Of a stretch of DNA of 64,000 bases, positions 22,865-31,405 are shown piece by piece. The position numbers and the translations under genes were made by a program. How positions within the stretch are numbered: the stretch's first letter is position 1; each line of letters begins with the position of its first letter. Below the pieces are notes generated by a model. That model was not told the origin of the DNA, did no database searches, and saw nothing but the letters and a program-made list of their open reading frames with translations. Source of the DNA: CAZADA01 sp964526675 (GTDB lineage: Bacteria; Pseudomonadota; Alphaproteobacteria; Caulobacterales; Maricaulaceae); the NCBI GenBank assembly GCA_964526675.1, contig CAZGLY010000003.1, positions 50,391-114,390 on the forward strand, given 5' to 3'.

Positions 22865-24709
22865 ATGACCGCCCCGCCCTCCCCTGCGCCGCTTCACGAC
22901 CTCAACGCGCTGGTGCGCACGCGCGCCGCGCCGTCGCCGACGCCCCAAGGCGCGGTGGAGCAAACGGCGCCCTCGCGTCTGGACGCCTCGACCATCGCGC
23001 CGAAATCCAGCGCGTCTGCGCGGGGCGCTCGTCGCGGCAAGCGGGTGCTCTCTCTGCTCAAACAAGCGCAAAAGCGGTATGGCGCAAACGACTACGCCGG
23101 CGCGGCGCGCCTCGCGTTGGAAGCGCTGGAGCTCGATGAGCACTCGCCGGACGCCAACCACATGATGGCCGTGGCCCTTGATCGGCTTGGGCATTTGTCG
23201 CGATCGCTCGAGTTCTACGAAAAGGTTTGGCAGCTCACGCCCAACGATCCGCAGGTCTATCTCAACATCGGCGGCGTGGCGTGGAAGCTCGACATGATGG
23301 ACACCGCGGAGAAGTTCTACCGCATCGCCATGCGTCTGGATCCCGCCAATTTGGACACGCGGGTGAATCTGGGCGGCGTGCTGCGGGACACCGGCCGCTT
23401 CGAGGACGCCATCGAACTCTTGCGCGAAAGCCTCTATGCGGCGCCGGAATCGCCGGGGCTGTGGAACGCGCTGGCGACGGTGCTCCTTCACAGCGGCGAG
23501 CCGGTGGAAGCGCAAACATTCTATCACGAGGCGCTGCGGTTGAAGCCGGACTTCACGCGCGTCTGGCACAACCTCGCGTACGCCCTCAACACCGCCGGCG
23601 ACGCCCAAGGCGCGCTTGAGGCGTCGGAAACCGCGCTGGAACACGGCGCCGCAAGCCCAAGCGACGACTATGAAATCCGCCACAGCCGCGCGCTCTCGTT
23701 GTTAGGCGTCGGGCGGCTCGCGGAGGGCTGGAGCGCCTATGACGTGCGCCTCGATCCCACCCACGGCCCCATCGTGTTCAAGGCCGACGCGCCGCGTCTC
23801 ACCCCGGACATGGCGGCGGCGGGGCGCACGATCCTGCTGATGGGCGAGCAAGGCGTGGGCGACGAGGTGCTGCACTACAACGCGGCCGCGGACTTGGCGC
23901 GGGAGATCGGGCCGGAGGGCCGGCTGATCATGGCGTGCGAGTGGCGGCTTGCGCCCCTGGTGCGACGCGCCTTCCCCGACGCCCTCGTCAACAGCCACCG
24001 CACGATTGAAAAGGAGGGCCGCAAAGTCCGCGCCGCGCCTTGGGCCTCAGGCGATGATGCGCCGGACGCCTGGTTGCCGGCGGCGTCGCTGCTGCAGCGC
24101 TATCGCGGGCGGTTGGAGGACTTCCCCGACGAGCGGCGAGCGTACTTGCCGCCGGATCCCGAGCGCGTCGCGGGTTTCCACGCCGCGTTGGAGGCGCTCG
24201 GCCCTGGGATGAAGGTGGGCTTGTGCTGGAAATCCAAGCTTATGAGCGCCACGCGGCGGAAGTATTTCAGCGCGTTTGAAGCCTGGCGGCCGGTGCTGCA
24301 AACGCCGGGCGTGACCTTTGTCAGCATGCAGTATGGCGACATCGGCGAAGAGGTCGATTGGGCGCGGCGCGCGTTGGGCGTGGACATCCACGCCTTGGAC
24401 GTCGACCTCATGGATGACCTCGACGGCGTGGCGGCGCTGGGGGCGGCGTTGGATCTCACCATCGGGCCGATGAACGCCTCAACCAACCTGGCCGCGGCCG
24501 CCGGCGGCGCGATTTGGATCGTGGCGCTGAAATCCCATTGGCCCTTGTTTGGGCTCGATCGGTTGGCCTTTTACCCGCGGTCGCGCGCCTTCAGCCCCCG
24601 CCAAGCGGGCGATTGGGACGGCGCCATGGCGGAGGTCGCTGAGGCGCTCAGCCGTGCGACGCGCAACCAGGACGTGGGCGACGCCGGCGGCGGACGCGAC
24701 GCGGCCTGA
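22865..24709 (+). CDS. TPR-domain glycosyltransferase, FlmG/FlbA-like
   Basis: Of 614 residues (ATG 22865), about 75-290 form five to six tetratricopeptide repeats (LLKQAQKRYGANDYAGAARL, then PNDPQVYLNIGGVAWKL, PANLDTRVNLGGVLRDTGRF). The remainder is a GT-B-like transferase region containing TILLMGEQGVGDEVLHYNAA, GLCWKSKLMSATRRKYFSAF and LDLTIGPMNASTNLAAAAGG. FlmG of Caulobacter has this modular layout: the TPR part binds flagellin and the transferase part adds pseudaminic acid. Position beside flbT and a nonulosonate cluster supports the same role. An ATG at 22784 is also possible; neither start has a strong ribosome-binding site. Confidence 0.8.
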   Translation: MTAPPSPAPLHDLNALVRTRAAPSPTPQGAVEQTAPSRLDASTIAPKSSASARGARRGKRVLSLLKQAQKRYGANDYAGAARLALEALELDEHSPDANHMMAVALDRLGHLSRSLEFYEKVWQLTPNDPQVYLNIGGVAWKLDMMDTAEKFYRIAMRLDPANLDTRVNLGGVLRDTGRFEDAIELLRESLYAAPESPGLWNALATVLLHSGEPVEAQTFYHEALRLKPDFTRVWHNLAYALNTAGDAQGALEASETALEHGAASPSDDYEIRHSRALSLLGVGRLAEGWSAYDVRLDPTHGPIVFKADAPRLTPDMAAAGRTILLMGEQGVGDEVLHYNAAADLAREIGPEGRLIMACEWRLAPLVRRAFPDALVNSHRTIEKEGRKVRAAPWASGDDAPDAWLPAASLLQRYRGRLEDFPDERRAYLPPDPERVAGFHAALEALGPGMKVGLCWKSKLMSATRRKYFSAFEAWRPVLQTPGVTFVSMQYGDIGEEVDWARRALGVDIHALDVDLMDDLDGVAALGAALDLTIGPMNASTNLAAAAGGAIWIVALKSHWPLFGLDRLAFYPRSRAFSPRQAGDWDGAMAEVAEALSRATRNQDVGDAGGGRDAA

Positions 24710-24821
24710 GAGTGCGTTGGGCGTGCGCCGCGCCCTGATCTGGCCATCTCCGCGGGATCGGCTATGGTCCCGCGTCCGGATCCGGTGGGACGCCACCGCG
24801 CAGAACTCTTGGGGAACAGTG

Positions 24822-25424
24822 ATGCTGACACGCGCCGCCCTTATCGCCACCTTGACCGCCACGCTGACGGGACCCGCCTTGGCCCAGGACCCCGCGGCGG
24901 ACTTGCCGCCCGCGGATCAGTACTGGACGGACCTGGAAGACGGCGGCGCGAAGCATGACATCTCCGGCGCCACGTGTCCGGGCGCGCTGGGCGACGCCGC
25001 CATGGTCGAGGTGCTGAGCTATGACCGGGCTTCGGGGCACCTCGGCATTTCCTGCCACTACGTCAACGAAGTCGGATCGCGGCTGGGGCTCTTTATTCTC
25101 CGCGCGGACGTGCCGGAGCTCGTGGGCGACGGCCAGACGGACGCCTGGAACGAGTCCGTGCGCAAGCTCATGGCTCGTTTTCCCGACGCGTTCCCCGTGA
25201 CCATTGAGGGTCTGGGCGACGACCAGAGCGTTGGGCTCTACGGCTCGGTGTTTGACGCGGCGGCGGTCAACGGCGTGCCCGTGCAAGCCGGCTTGTGGTT
25301 CGCCGAAGCCGGCGACTGGGTGCTGCGCGGGGATGCGACGTTCGCGCCCACGACCGGGGGTTGGTCGGCGGCGGGCATGCTGCGCCAAGCGGTGATTGAC
25401 GGGAAAGCGGCGATCGGCGGCTAA
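24822..25424 (+). CDS. Hypothetical secreted protein
   Basis: The ATG at 24822 has GGGGA upstream and yields a clean signal peptide (MLTRAALIATLTATLTGPALA, cleavage before QDPAAD). Longer in-frame readings from 24549 overlap the glycosyltransferase gene. The 200-residue product contains two cysteines (SGATCPGALG, HLGISCHYVN) that could pair in the periplasm, and a beta-rich body with LGLFILRADVPELVGDGQTD and GLWFAEAGDWVLRGDATF. I do not recognise a family. It is a single gene with 112 bp upstream and a convergent membrane-protein gene downstream. Confidence 0.7.
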   Translation: MLTRAALIATLTATLTGPALAQDPAADLPPADQYWTDLEDGGAKHDISGATCPGALGDAAMVEVLSYDRASGHLGISCHYVNEVGSRLGLFILRADVPELVGDGQTDAWNESVRKLMARFPDAFPVTIEGLGDDQSVGLYGSVFDAAAVNGVPVQAGLWFAEAGDWVLRGDATFAPTTGGWSAAGMLRQAVIDGKAAIGG

Positions 25425-25477
25425 GCGGCGCGACGCGCGCGCGTTCCGCGGCCATCCCGGAGCGCCAACCGGTTCGC

Positions 25478-25969
25478 CTAGACGCGCGGCGTGTCTGCGC
25501 CAAAGCGCCGCGTGACCCACGCGCTCAAGCGGCGCGCCCGATCCGCAACCCACGCCCTGCGGGGCGCTTGGACCGCCCACCACAGCGCGACGAAACCGGC
25601 CGCGCCGGTCTGCGCGTGGCGACCCAACACCCAGCCCCAAAGCCCATCGGGACCACCGCCGGACCGCACAGCGACCAACGCCAGCACCGGCGCCAGGCCC
25701 GTGAGCAACACATCCCACAGCGTGTCGAGAAGATGCGGCTGGCCGAAGCGGACCATGTCCTCGATCACGTCGATCGCCTCAAGCCCACACGCGAGCCCCA
25801 GCGCCACAATGATCACGGGCCACGCCGGATAAGGCCGCCGGATCGCGACCGCCCACAGCGCAAAAATCAGCACCAAAATCGCGCCGATGGCCACATGCCA
25901 CCCGTCGCGAGTCAGCGGGGCCGCGGCCAAGATCAGACGCTTTAGGCTCTCGTATTGACCCGGTCCCAT
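25478..25969 (-). CDS. Hypothetical membrane protein
   Basis: The 163-residue product has three clear membrane segments at about residues 23-43 (HVAIGAILVLIFALWAVAI), 50-66 (WPVIIVALGLACGLEAI) and 80-100 (LDTLWDVLLTGLAPVLALVA), and possibly a shorter fourth at about 118-132. The C-terminus is basic. The acidic turn EAIDVIEDMVRFG between segments 2 and 3 recalls small VanZ- or YjdF-like proteins, but the match is not firm. No operon partner is evident; it converges on the preceding secreted-protein gene (53 bp between stops). Confidence 0.65.
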   Translation of the reverse strand: MGPGQYESLKRLILAAAPLTRDGWHVAIGAILVLIFALWAVAIRRPYPAWPVIIVALGLACGLEAIDVIEDMVRFGQPHLLDTLWDVLLTGLAPVLALVAVRSGGGPDGLWGWVLGRHAQTGAAGFVALWWAVQAPRRAWVADRARRLSAWVTRRFGADTPRV

Positions 25970-26124
25970 CCAGACACCCCTGCACGCACGAGCACGCTCA
26001 CCAGGACCGCGCTCGCCCCCGAACGCGCACTATCGCATCGCGCGTCCAAGCGGTGCAAGATTGTGCAGCGCAAAATCGTGAACGCGACGTTTCCCTGTCA
26101 CACCCCCAGTGCTAGATCCTGGCC

Positions 26125-26466
26125 ATGTTCCAAGATCCTGACGATCCCCGCCGCAAAACCCCCGACGCGTGCGCGTCCATGACCGACGTCCGCTATGAGG
26201 TCGATCGCATCGATCGTTTGCTCGTGAAACTGCTTGTGGAGCGCCAGCAGCTCATGGACGCGGCCGCGCGGATCAAGGACGCCCGGACCCATGTGATGGA
26301 CGTCGATCGGGTTGAAGACGTGGTGGCCAAAGTGCTCGCCAGCGCCAAGAAGGAAGGGTTGAACCCCGCCATCGCCGAGCCGGTGTGGCGCGAGCTGATC
26401 AAACGCTGCACAGCCCACGAATTCGAGACCTGGGACCGGACCCGCACGTCGGAACCTCTCGCTTAG
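26125..26466 (+). CDS. Chorismate mutase (AroQ type)
   Basis: The 113-residue product has the all-helical AroQ fold, which converts chorismate to prephenate for phenylalanine and tyrosine synthesis. Helix 1 reads VRYEVDRIDRLLVKLLVERQ, with the active-site Arg/Lys pattern IDRLLVKLL. Helix 2/3 reads VDRVEDVVAKVLASAKKEGL and the end PAIAEPVWRELIKRCTAHEF. It is a stand-alone enzyme, not fused to prephenate dehydratase. It may begin at M19 (MTDVRYEVD, 26179) instead, since the first 18 residues are not conserved in the family. Confidence 0.85.
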   Translation: MFQDPDDPRRKTPDACASMTDVRYEVDRIDRLLVKLLVERQQLMDAAARIKDARTHVMDVDRVEDVVAKVLASAKKEGLNPAIAEPVWRELIKRCTAHEFETWDRTRTSEPLA

Positions 26467-26518
26467 GCTGGGGTTGCGCCCATCGGCGGCCGAGGCTGAT
26501 CAGCGCCTGGGCACGGGA

Positions 26519-26863
26519 CTAGGCGCGCGCCAAGCGGTGGTCGAGATACATCAGCACCGCGTCGAGAGCCCCTGACACTTCGTCGATCGCGTAGCGCGCG
26601 GCGCCCGCCTGACGGTTTTCGAGGAGGACGTGCTCCGCGTCGCGGCAACGCGCCGCCAGTTCAAAGGCGCCCAGGCTGGCCGCAGCCCCCTTCAACGTGT
26701 GCAAAGCCCGCAGGCGCTCCGCGCGCGGCGTGTTCTGGCCGATGCGCGCGCGCAAACCCTTCGCTTGCTGCCTAAAAATCACCGCAATTTCGGCTTCTAA
26801 GGCAGCATCGCCAAGTGTGTAAGCGTGCAAGTGGGCGGCGTCCACAGGCTCGTAGGAGGGCAT
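26519..26863 (-). CDS. Stand-alone Hpt domain phosphotransfer protein
   Basis: The 114-residue product is a single four-helix Hpt domain with the phosphorylatable histidine in LRALHTLKGAAASLGAFELA. The start MPSYEPVDAAHLHAYTLGDA at 26863 is preceded by no strong ribosome-binding site; an in-frame extension to 26887 is less likely. Hpt proteins shuttle phosphate between receiver domains of hybrid kinases and response regulators. No kinase or receiver gene lies nearby, so it is an orphan whose partners must be encoded elsewhere. It converges on the chorismate mutase gene. Confidence 0.83.
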   Translation of the reverse strand: MPSYEPVDAAHLHAYTLGDAALEAEIAVIFRQQAKGLRARIGQNTPRAERLRALHTLKGAAASLGAFELAARCRDAEHVLLENRQAGAARYAIDEVSGALDAVLMYLDHRLARA

Positions 26864-27155
26864 GACGCGGTCCTTCAGGCGAATCAAACAAGGGCGACCG
26901 TTAGCAAGTCTGCCTCTCAGAACCTCGCTGAGACGTTAACGCTGGTTGCGTCGATCCACCGCACACCGACGATTGCCCTACGGTCTGCAGATCTGCGCGC
27001 CATCCACGACCGGTGGCGCTGAGCCTTTGGCCGGCCCCAGCACCTCCTCGGGGCCGTCTTGCGGACATCGGCCCCGTCGGCGTTGACAGCGACGCGCTCA
27101 CCCAACGGTAAACTGACCCGCGTACCGTGTTCGCCCTGTCACGGGAGAACCGGTC

Positions 27156-27638
27156 ATGCGACGCCTCGTCTATCACTCCATCGCCGAATTCCGAAACAAA
27201 TCGGAAGAAAACGACGCCATCCAGAATATTCTGAAAGTCTCTCATATAAACAATCAAACGCTCGGCATCACCGGTGTCCTGATGTACGAGGACTTGATCT
27301 TCACCCAGGTCCTCGAAGGGCCTGCGGAGGCCGTCTCGGAAATCACCTTGAGGATCAGCCAGGACCCACGCCACCACACGATGGTGATCGATCAATGCCA
27401 CGCCATCGACGAGCGGCTCTTCGAAGACTTCACGATGGGCTACGTCACGTCGAGCCATCACGAACTCCGCCAGCGCTTTAAGGCTTATCTGGCGCATGTG
27501 GAATCCGGGCGCGACCCTTCGGACGTGGGCGTCGCCTTAAAGCCAGCGCCGCCGGCCGGCGGCGACCCCGCCGCTGTCGCCCGGCGCCGCGCCGGCTTGC
27601 TTGCGCGCCAGGCCCGGCACGCCTTCTTGGGGTTCTAG
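27156..27638 (+). CDS. BLUF-domain blue-light photoreceptor
   Basis: The 160-residue product begins directly with a BLUF flavin-binding domain: RRLVYHSIAE (Tyr6, the flavin-contacting tyrosine), ISH-type helix to INNQTLGITGVLMYEDLIFT (conserved Asn and the later Gln in TQVLEG), RISQDPRHHTMVIDQ and EDFTMGYV with the semi-conserved Met. About 50 Ala/Arg-rich residues follow with no output domain, so it is a short BLUF protein that would act through a partner. GGGAG lies 8 bases before the ATG. The first 120 bp are AT-rich compared with neighbours (many AAA, AAT codons), suggesting acquisition or codon relaxation. Confidence 0.9.
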   Translation: MRRLVYHSIAEFRNKSEENDAIQNILKVSHINNQTLGITGVLMYEDLIFTQVLEGPAEAVSEITLRISQDPRHHTMVIDQCHAIDERLFEDFTMGYVTSSHHELRQRFKAYLAHVESGRDPSDVGVALKPAPPAGGDPAAVARRRAGLLARQARHAFLGF

Positions 27639-27651
27639 CGCGCGCCCCCGA

Positions 27652-29502
27652 TCATCCCGTCCCGATCAGCGCGCGGGCGATCCAATACGTCGCGCCGGCG
27701 GCGAGATAGGCCAAGGCCAGCAGGTATCCGAACATCACGCCGGCCCAGGCCCACGAATTGGTCTCACGCTTGGCGACAGCGAGGGTCGCCAAACACTGCG
27801 GCGCGAACACATACCACGCCAAGAACGCATAGGCCGTCGGCAGCGACCAATCCGCGGCGAGCACATCCGCCAAGCTCTCGAAACTCTCCTCGTCGGCCTC
27901 CACGGCGTAGACGGTGGCGAGAGCCCCGATCGCCACTTCCCGGGCGGCGAAGCCTGGGATGAGCGCGATGATCATCTCCAAATGGAAGCCGATGGGCTTC
28001 AGGATGGGTTCCAGCACTCCCGCGATCATGCCCGCGACGCTGCCGCGCAGACCGCGCTCGGTGTCGGGGAAGCTCACCAGCACCCAGAGCACCACGGACA
28101 CCACAAAAATCATTGAGCCCGCCTGACGGAGAAACACCGCCGCGCGCGCCCACAACTGGATTGCGAAATGGCGGAGGTTGGGCAGTTTATACCGCGGCAA
28201 TTCGAGGATCAGCGGGGCTGAGGGGCCCCGCGCGGCCGTTCGCTTGAGCACGAAGGCCACAATCAGCGCGGTCGCGACGCCGATCGCATAAAGCCCAAAC
28301 AGCGTCAGCCCCTGGAGCCCGAACGGCCCCAGCCGCGTCGGCGGAATAAAGGCCGCGATCATCAAGGCGTAGACCTGGATTTGCGCGGAGCAGGTCATCA
28401 AGGGCGCGACCATGATCGTCGTCAGGCGATCCCGCTCGCTGTCGATCGTGCGCGCCGCCATAATGCCCGGGATCGCGCACGCAAAGCTCGACAACAAGGG
28501 GATGACGGCGCGGCCGCTGAGCCCGGCGCGGCGCATCAAGCCGTCCGAGAGAAACGCCGCCCGCGCGAGATAGCCGGACGCCTCCATCGCCAGGATAAAG
28601 GCGAATAGGATCAGGATCTGCGGTAGAAAAATCACCACCGCGCCCACGCCGGCGATCACGCCGTCCGTAACCAAGCTGGCGAACCACCCAGGCGGCAACA
28701 CGCGTGACGCCGTCTCCGCCAGGGCTCCGACGCCGGCGTCGATCGCGTCCATCGGAGCGGCGGACCAGCTGTAGACCGCTTGAAACATAAAGAACAGCAG
28801 CGCCGCCAACAGGATTGGGCCTGCCACGGGATGCAACGCCACGGAGTCAATGGCGCGGGTTATGCGGTTGATCGCGGGTTCCTGAAGGATCACCGCGTCT
28901 GCGATCGCGCGCGCCTCGCTCTGGAGCGCCTTGATGTCTCCCAACTCAGCGCTGAGGCCGGACGCCGGGGCGGCGCTTCGCGCGCTGTCGGCGATGCCGG
29001 CCATCGCCGCGTCGAGCCGCGTCAGGAGAGCTTCCCGTCCGGCTCGGCGGGTGGCGCGCACCGCCGCCACGGGCGCCCCCAAACGGGCTTCAAGCGCTGA
29101 AACGTCAATGACCACGCCGTCGCGTTCGGCCAAGTCGATCATCGTCAGGGCCACGATCATGGGTCGGCCCAGCGACCGCATCTGCAAGACCGTGTGCAAG
29201 TGCGTGCGCAGGTTCGGCGCGTCGACAATCGCCACAAGCGCATCCGGCGGCGCGTCGCCCCCGCCTCCGCCGAGCACATCAAGCGCAACGCGCTCATCCG
29301 TCGAACGCCCAGACAGTCCGTAGACGCCGGGCAGATCCAACAGCTCGACATCGTGGCCGGCGGGGGTGGTGAAGCGGCCTGAGCGCGTCTCCACCGTGAC
29401 GCCGGGATAGTTCGCCACGCGGGCGCGCCCGCCCGTCAGGCCGTTAAAGAGGGTCGATTTGCCGCTGTTCGGCGCGCCAACCAGCGCCAATCGCACGCTC
29501 AT
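27652..29502 (-). CDS. feoB: Ferrous iron transporter FeoB
   Basis: FeoB imports Fe(II) across the inner membrane. The 616-residue product has an N-terminal G domain with G1 motif GAPNSGKSTLFNGLTG and the G3 region LLDLPGVYGLSGRSTDERVA, then a helical spacer and a polytopic C-terminal half. The latter includes the gate segment SSFACAIPGIMAARTIDSER and a second gate near APLMTCSAQIQVYALMIAAF with its cysteine. It is shorter than E. coli FeoB (773), a compact form common in Alphaproteobacteria. It overlaps feoA by ATGA. No convincing Fur box was found ahead of feoA. Confidence 0.95.
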   Translation of the reverse strand: MSVRLALVGAPNSGKSTLFNGLTGGRARVANYPGVTVETRSGRFTTPAGHDVELLDLPGVYGLSGRSTDERVALDVLGGGGGDAPPDALVAIVDAPNLRTHLHTVLQMRSLGRPMIVALTMIDLAERDGVVIDVSALEARLGAPVAAVRATRRAGREALLTRLDAAMAGIADSARSAAPASGLSAELGDIKALQSEARAIADAVILQEPAINRITRAIDSVALHPVAGPILLAALLFFMFQAVYSWSAAPMDAIDAGVGALAETASRVLPPGWFASLVTDGVIAGVGAVVIFLPQILILFAFILAMEASGYLARAAFLSDGLMRRAGLSGRAVIPLLSSFACAIPGIMAARTIDSERDRLTTIMVAPLMTCSAQIQVYALMIAAFIPPTRLGPFGLQGLTLFGLYAIGVATALIVAFVLKRTAARGPSAPLILELPRYKLPNLRHFAIQLWARAAVFLRQAGSMIFVVSVVLWVLVSFPDTERGLRGSVAGMIAGVLEPILKPIGFHLEMIIALIPGFAAREVAIGALATVYAVEADEESFESLADVLAADWSLPTAYAFLAWYVFAPQCLATLAVAKRETNSWAWAGVMFGYLLALAYLAAGATYWIARALIGTG

Positions 29503-29795
29503 TCCGCGGCGGCCGCGCCGTAATGGCGATCGTCGGTCGGCAGCGCCACCAACACCGCGTCCGCCTCCTCGCGACGCAGCGCGATCATCGTGCGGTTCAG
29601 CCGTACGCTGAGCGCGTCGCCCAGGGGGGCTTGATGGAGAACCTCCACCTCATCGCCCTCGGCGAAGCCAACCTCGCGCAACCGCGCCTCGAGATCCGCC
29701 GTCCCCTCAGCGAAGCCAGCGACGCGGGCCACGCGGCCGTTGGACAATCCAGCAAGGCTAACGGCCGGCGTCAGGGCGCGGGATGGCGGGGCCAT
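29499..29795 (-). CDS. feoA: FeoA-type SH3-like protein
   Basis: FeoA is a small cytoplasmic SH3-fold protein needed for FeoB activity. ATG 29795 (MAPPSRALTP) is chosen because GAGG lies 5 bases upstream; an in-frame ATG at 29837 has none. The 98-residue product contains GRVARVAGFAEGTADLEARL, EVGFAEGDEVEVLHQAPLGD and ALSVRLNRTMIALRREEADA, the standard FeoA pattern. It overlaps feoB by ATGA. Upstream, TGCAA repeats at about 29870 could be an iron-responsive element, but this is not a recognisable Fur or Irr site. Confidence 0.9.
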   Translation of the reverse strand: MAPPSRALTPAVSLAGLSNGRVARVAGFAEGTADLEARLREVGFAEGDEVEVLHQAPLGDALSVRLNRTMIALRREEADAVLVALPTDDRHYGAAAAE

Positions 29796-29900
29796 GGCTT
29801 CCTCGTGATGGGGCGCCGCGGCCCCCCGGTCGTTCAATGGGCGTCACCGTTTCACAGCTGCAAACGCGGTGCAATCGCAAACGCGCGCGGCGCAGCGCGA

Positions 29901-30404
29901 CTAAGCGTCCACGCGCCAGGGCGTCGCGTCGAGCGCCGTCAGCACCTCAGGCTCGGGGCGATAAGCGCGCGCAAACGCCTCGGGCATCCGCGCGGGCGCG
30001 CCGGTGGACAGCGTCACGCACACGAACCGCATGCGCGCGCGCGCGACTTCAACGCCGTCGCCGGCCCGGCGCAGCTGAAAGGCCCGATCACTGCGCAAAC
30101 GGCCGTCATTGCTGAGGATCCACGTCCCAATCGTGACCTCGTCCCCGGCGTGCGCCGCGGCCCGGTAGGCGATTTCGGTGTGGCGCACCACCATGCCGCG
30201 ATCGAGCGTCTGGCAGTCCTGCTCGCTCAGTCCCAACGCGACGGAGTGCGCCCACGCCGCCTCCCCCAGCCACCGCACATAAACGGCGTTGTTGACGTGA
30301 CTGAAGCCGTCCACGTCCGCCGCGGCGGCGCACACGGTGTGCATGAAGGGCGCGGGCAACGCCCACGCCGCGGGATCGAGCCCCGCGCCGTCGTCCGCGC
30401 TCAT
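29901..30404 (-). CDS. Hot-dog acyl-CoA thioesterase family protein
   Basis: The 167-residue product has a 4HBT/YbgC-like hot-dog fold: DVDGFSHVNNAVYVRWLGEA (the acidic residue and HVNN typical of this family), then HTEIAYRAAAHAGDEVTIGT and RFVCVTLSTGAPARMPEAFA. Such enzymes hydrolyse acyl-CoA thioesters; the substrate cannot be told. Its start overlaps the argC stop by ATGA, making it the last gene of the arginine operon, though no metabolic link to arginine is obvious. It is followed by the feoA gene in the same direction after 105 bp. Confidence 0.82.
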   Translation of the reverse strand: MSADDGAGLDPAAWALPAPFMHTVCAAAADVDGFSHVNNAVYVRWLGEAAWAHSVALGLSEQDCQTLDRGMVVRHTEIAYRAAAHAGDEVTIGTWILSNDGRLRSDRAFQLRRAGDGVEVARARMRFVCVTLSTGAPARMPEAFARAYRPEPEVLTALDATPWRVDA

Positions 30405-31405
30405 GGCTGCGCCTCCGCCGCGGGCGTCGCCATCGGGATGAGACCCTGCGCCTCCGGAAAGCCAAGCGCGAGATTGATGTTCTGCAGCGCTTGGGAGGCG
30501 GCGCCTTTGAGCAGATTGTCGAGCGCGGCCACCACGACAACGCGGCCTTCGTCCGGCGCGGGGGCGACGTGAACACTCGCCCCATCGCGCCGTTCGACGT
30601 CCCGCACCTCCGGCGGCGCGTCGACCAGCGTCAGCATCGGCTCGTCTCCATACGCACGCTCGAACAAAGCCAGCGCATCCTCCGCCGGGGCCGGCCCCGT
30701 TAGGGTCGCATGGGCGGTCACGCTCAGCCCGCGGAAAAAGCCCGCTACATGAGGCGAGAACGCGGTGCGCGCCGCGGCGTCGGCGCCCGCGATCGTCAGA
30801 TGACGCCGGATCTCTCGCTCATGACCATGCCCATTGAGGGCGTAGGGCATCAGGCTGTCGGCGAGCCGCTTAGGGTCGTTGCGCGGGCTGGGCGTGGTTC
30901 CCGCGCCGGAATAGCCGGACACGCCAAAAGCGCTGGGCGCCGCCGCCAAGTGAGGAACGAGCGGTTTCAGCGCCAGCTGGGCCGCGGTGGCGTAGCAGCC
31001 GGGGTTGGCGATCCGCCGAGCCCCGGCCAACGCCGCACGATTGTGCTCCGGCAAGCCATAAGCCCAGTCGTCGTCGAAGCGAAAATCTGCAGACAAATCA
31101 ATCAGCGCCGTCTCGGGCGCGCGGCGCTCAAAGGCCTCGACAAACGGGCCGGCGAGACCGTTGGGCATCGCCAGGATAGCCACGTCCAGCCCCGCCTCGG
31201 CCGCCGCCTCGGGCTCAGGCGCGGCGATGGTCAACGGCTCCGTGGCGGCGGGGGCGATGGCCTGAAGCGGTGATCCGGCGGCCGCTCGGGACGCGGCGTA
31301 CGCCATGGTCAGCCCGCCATGCCCCGCGATCAGGCGCAGGAGTTCGCCGCCCGCATGGCCGCGCGCGCCAACCACGCCAACGCGCTTCGGGGCGTCGGCG
31401 CTCAT
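30401..31405 (-). CDS. argC: N-acetyl-gamma-glutamyl-phosphate reductase ArgC
   Basis: ArgC reduces N-acetylglutamyl phosphate to the semialdehyde, the third step of arginine synthesis. The 334-residue product has the NADP-binding N-terminus RVGVVGARGHAGGELLRLIA, the catalytic-cysteine segment RIANPGCYATAAQLALKPLV and SGYSGAGTTPSPRNDPKRLA. The later segments are HEREIRRHLTIAG and FSPHVAGFFRGLSVTAHATL. It overlaps the kinase/synthase gene (ATGA) and the thioesterase gene. The length and motifs are those of the standard type 1 family. Confidence 0.94.
   Translation of the reverse strand: MSADAPKRVGVVGARGHAGGELLRLIAGHGGLTMAYAASRAAAGSPLQAIAPAATEPLTIAAPEPEAAAEAGLDVAILAMPNGLAGPFVEAFERRAPETALIDLSADFRFDDDWAYGLPEHNRAALAGARRIANPGCYATAAQLALKPLVPHLAAAPSAFGVSGYSGAGTTPSPRNDPKRLADSLMPYALNGHGHEREIRRHLTIAGADAAARTAFSPHVAGFFRGLSVTAHATLTGPAPAEDALALFERAYGDEPMLTLVDAPPEVRDVERRDGASVHVAPAPDEGRVVVVAALDNLLKGAASQALQNINLALGFPEAQGLIPMATPAAEAQP

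Noticed and set aside
29838..29900. Possible Fur/Irr box upstream of feoA (TGCAA repeats)
   Set aside because: The repeats do not form the inverted arrangement of known Fur or Irr sites and lie in sequence of otherwise similar composition; too weak to annotate.
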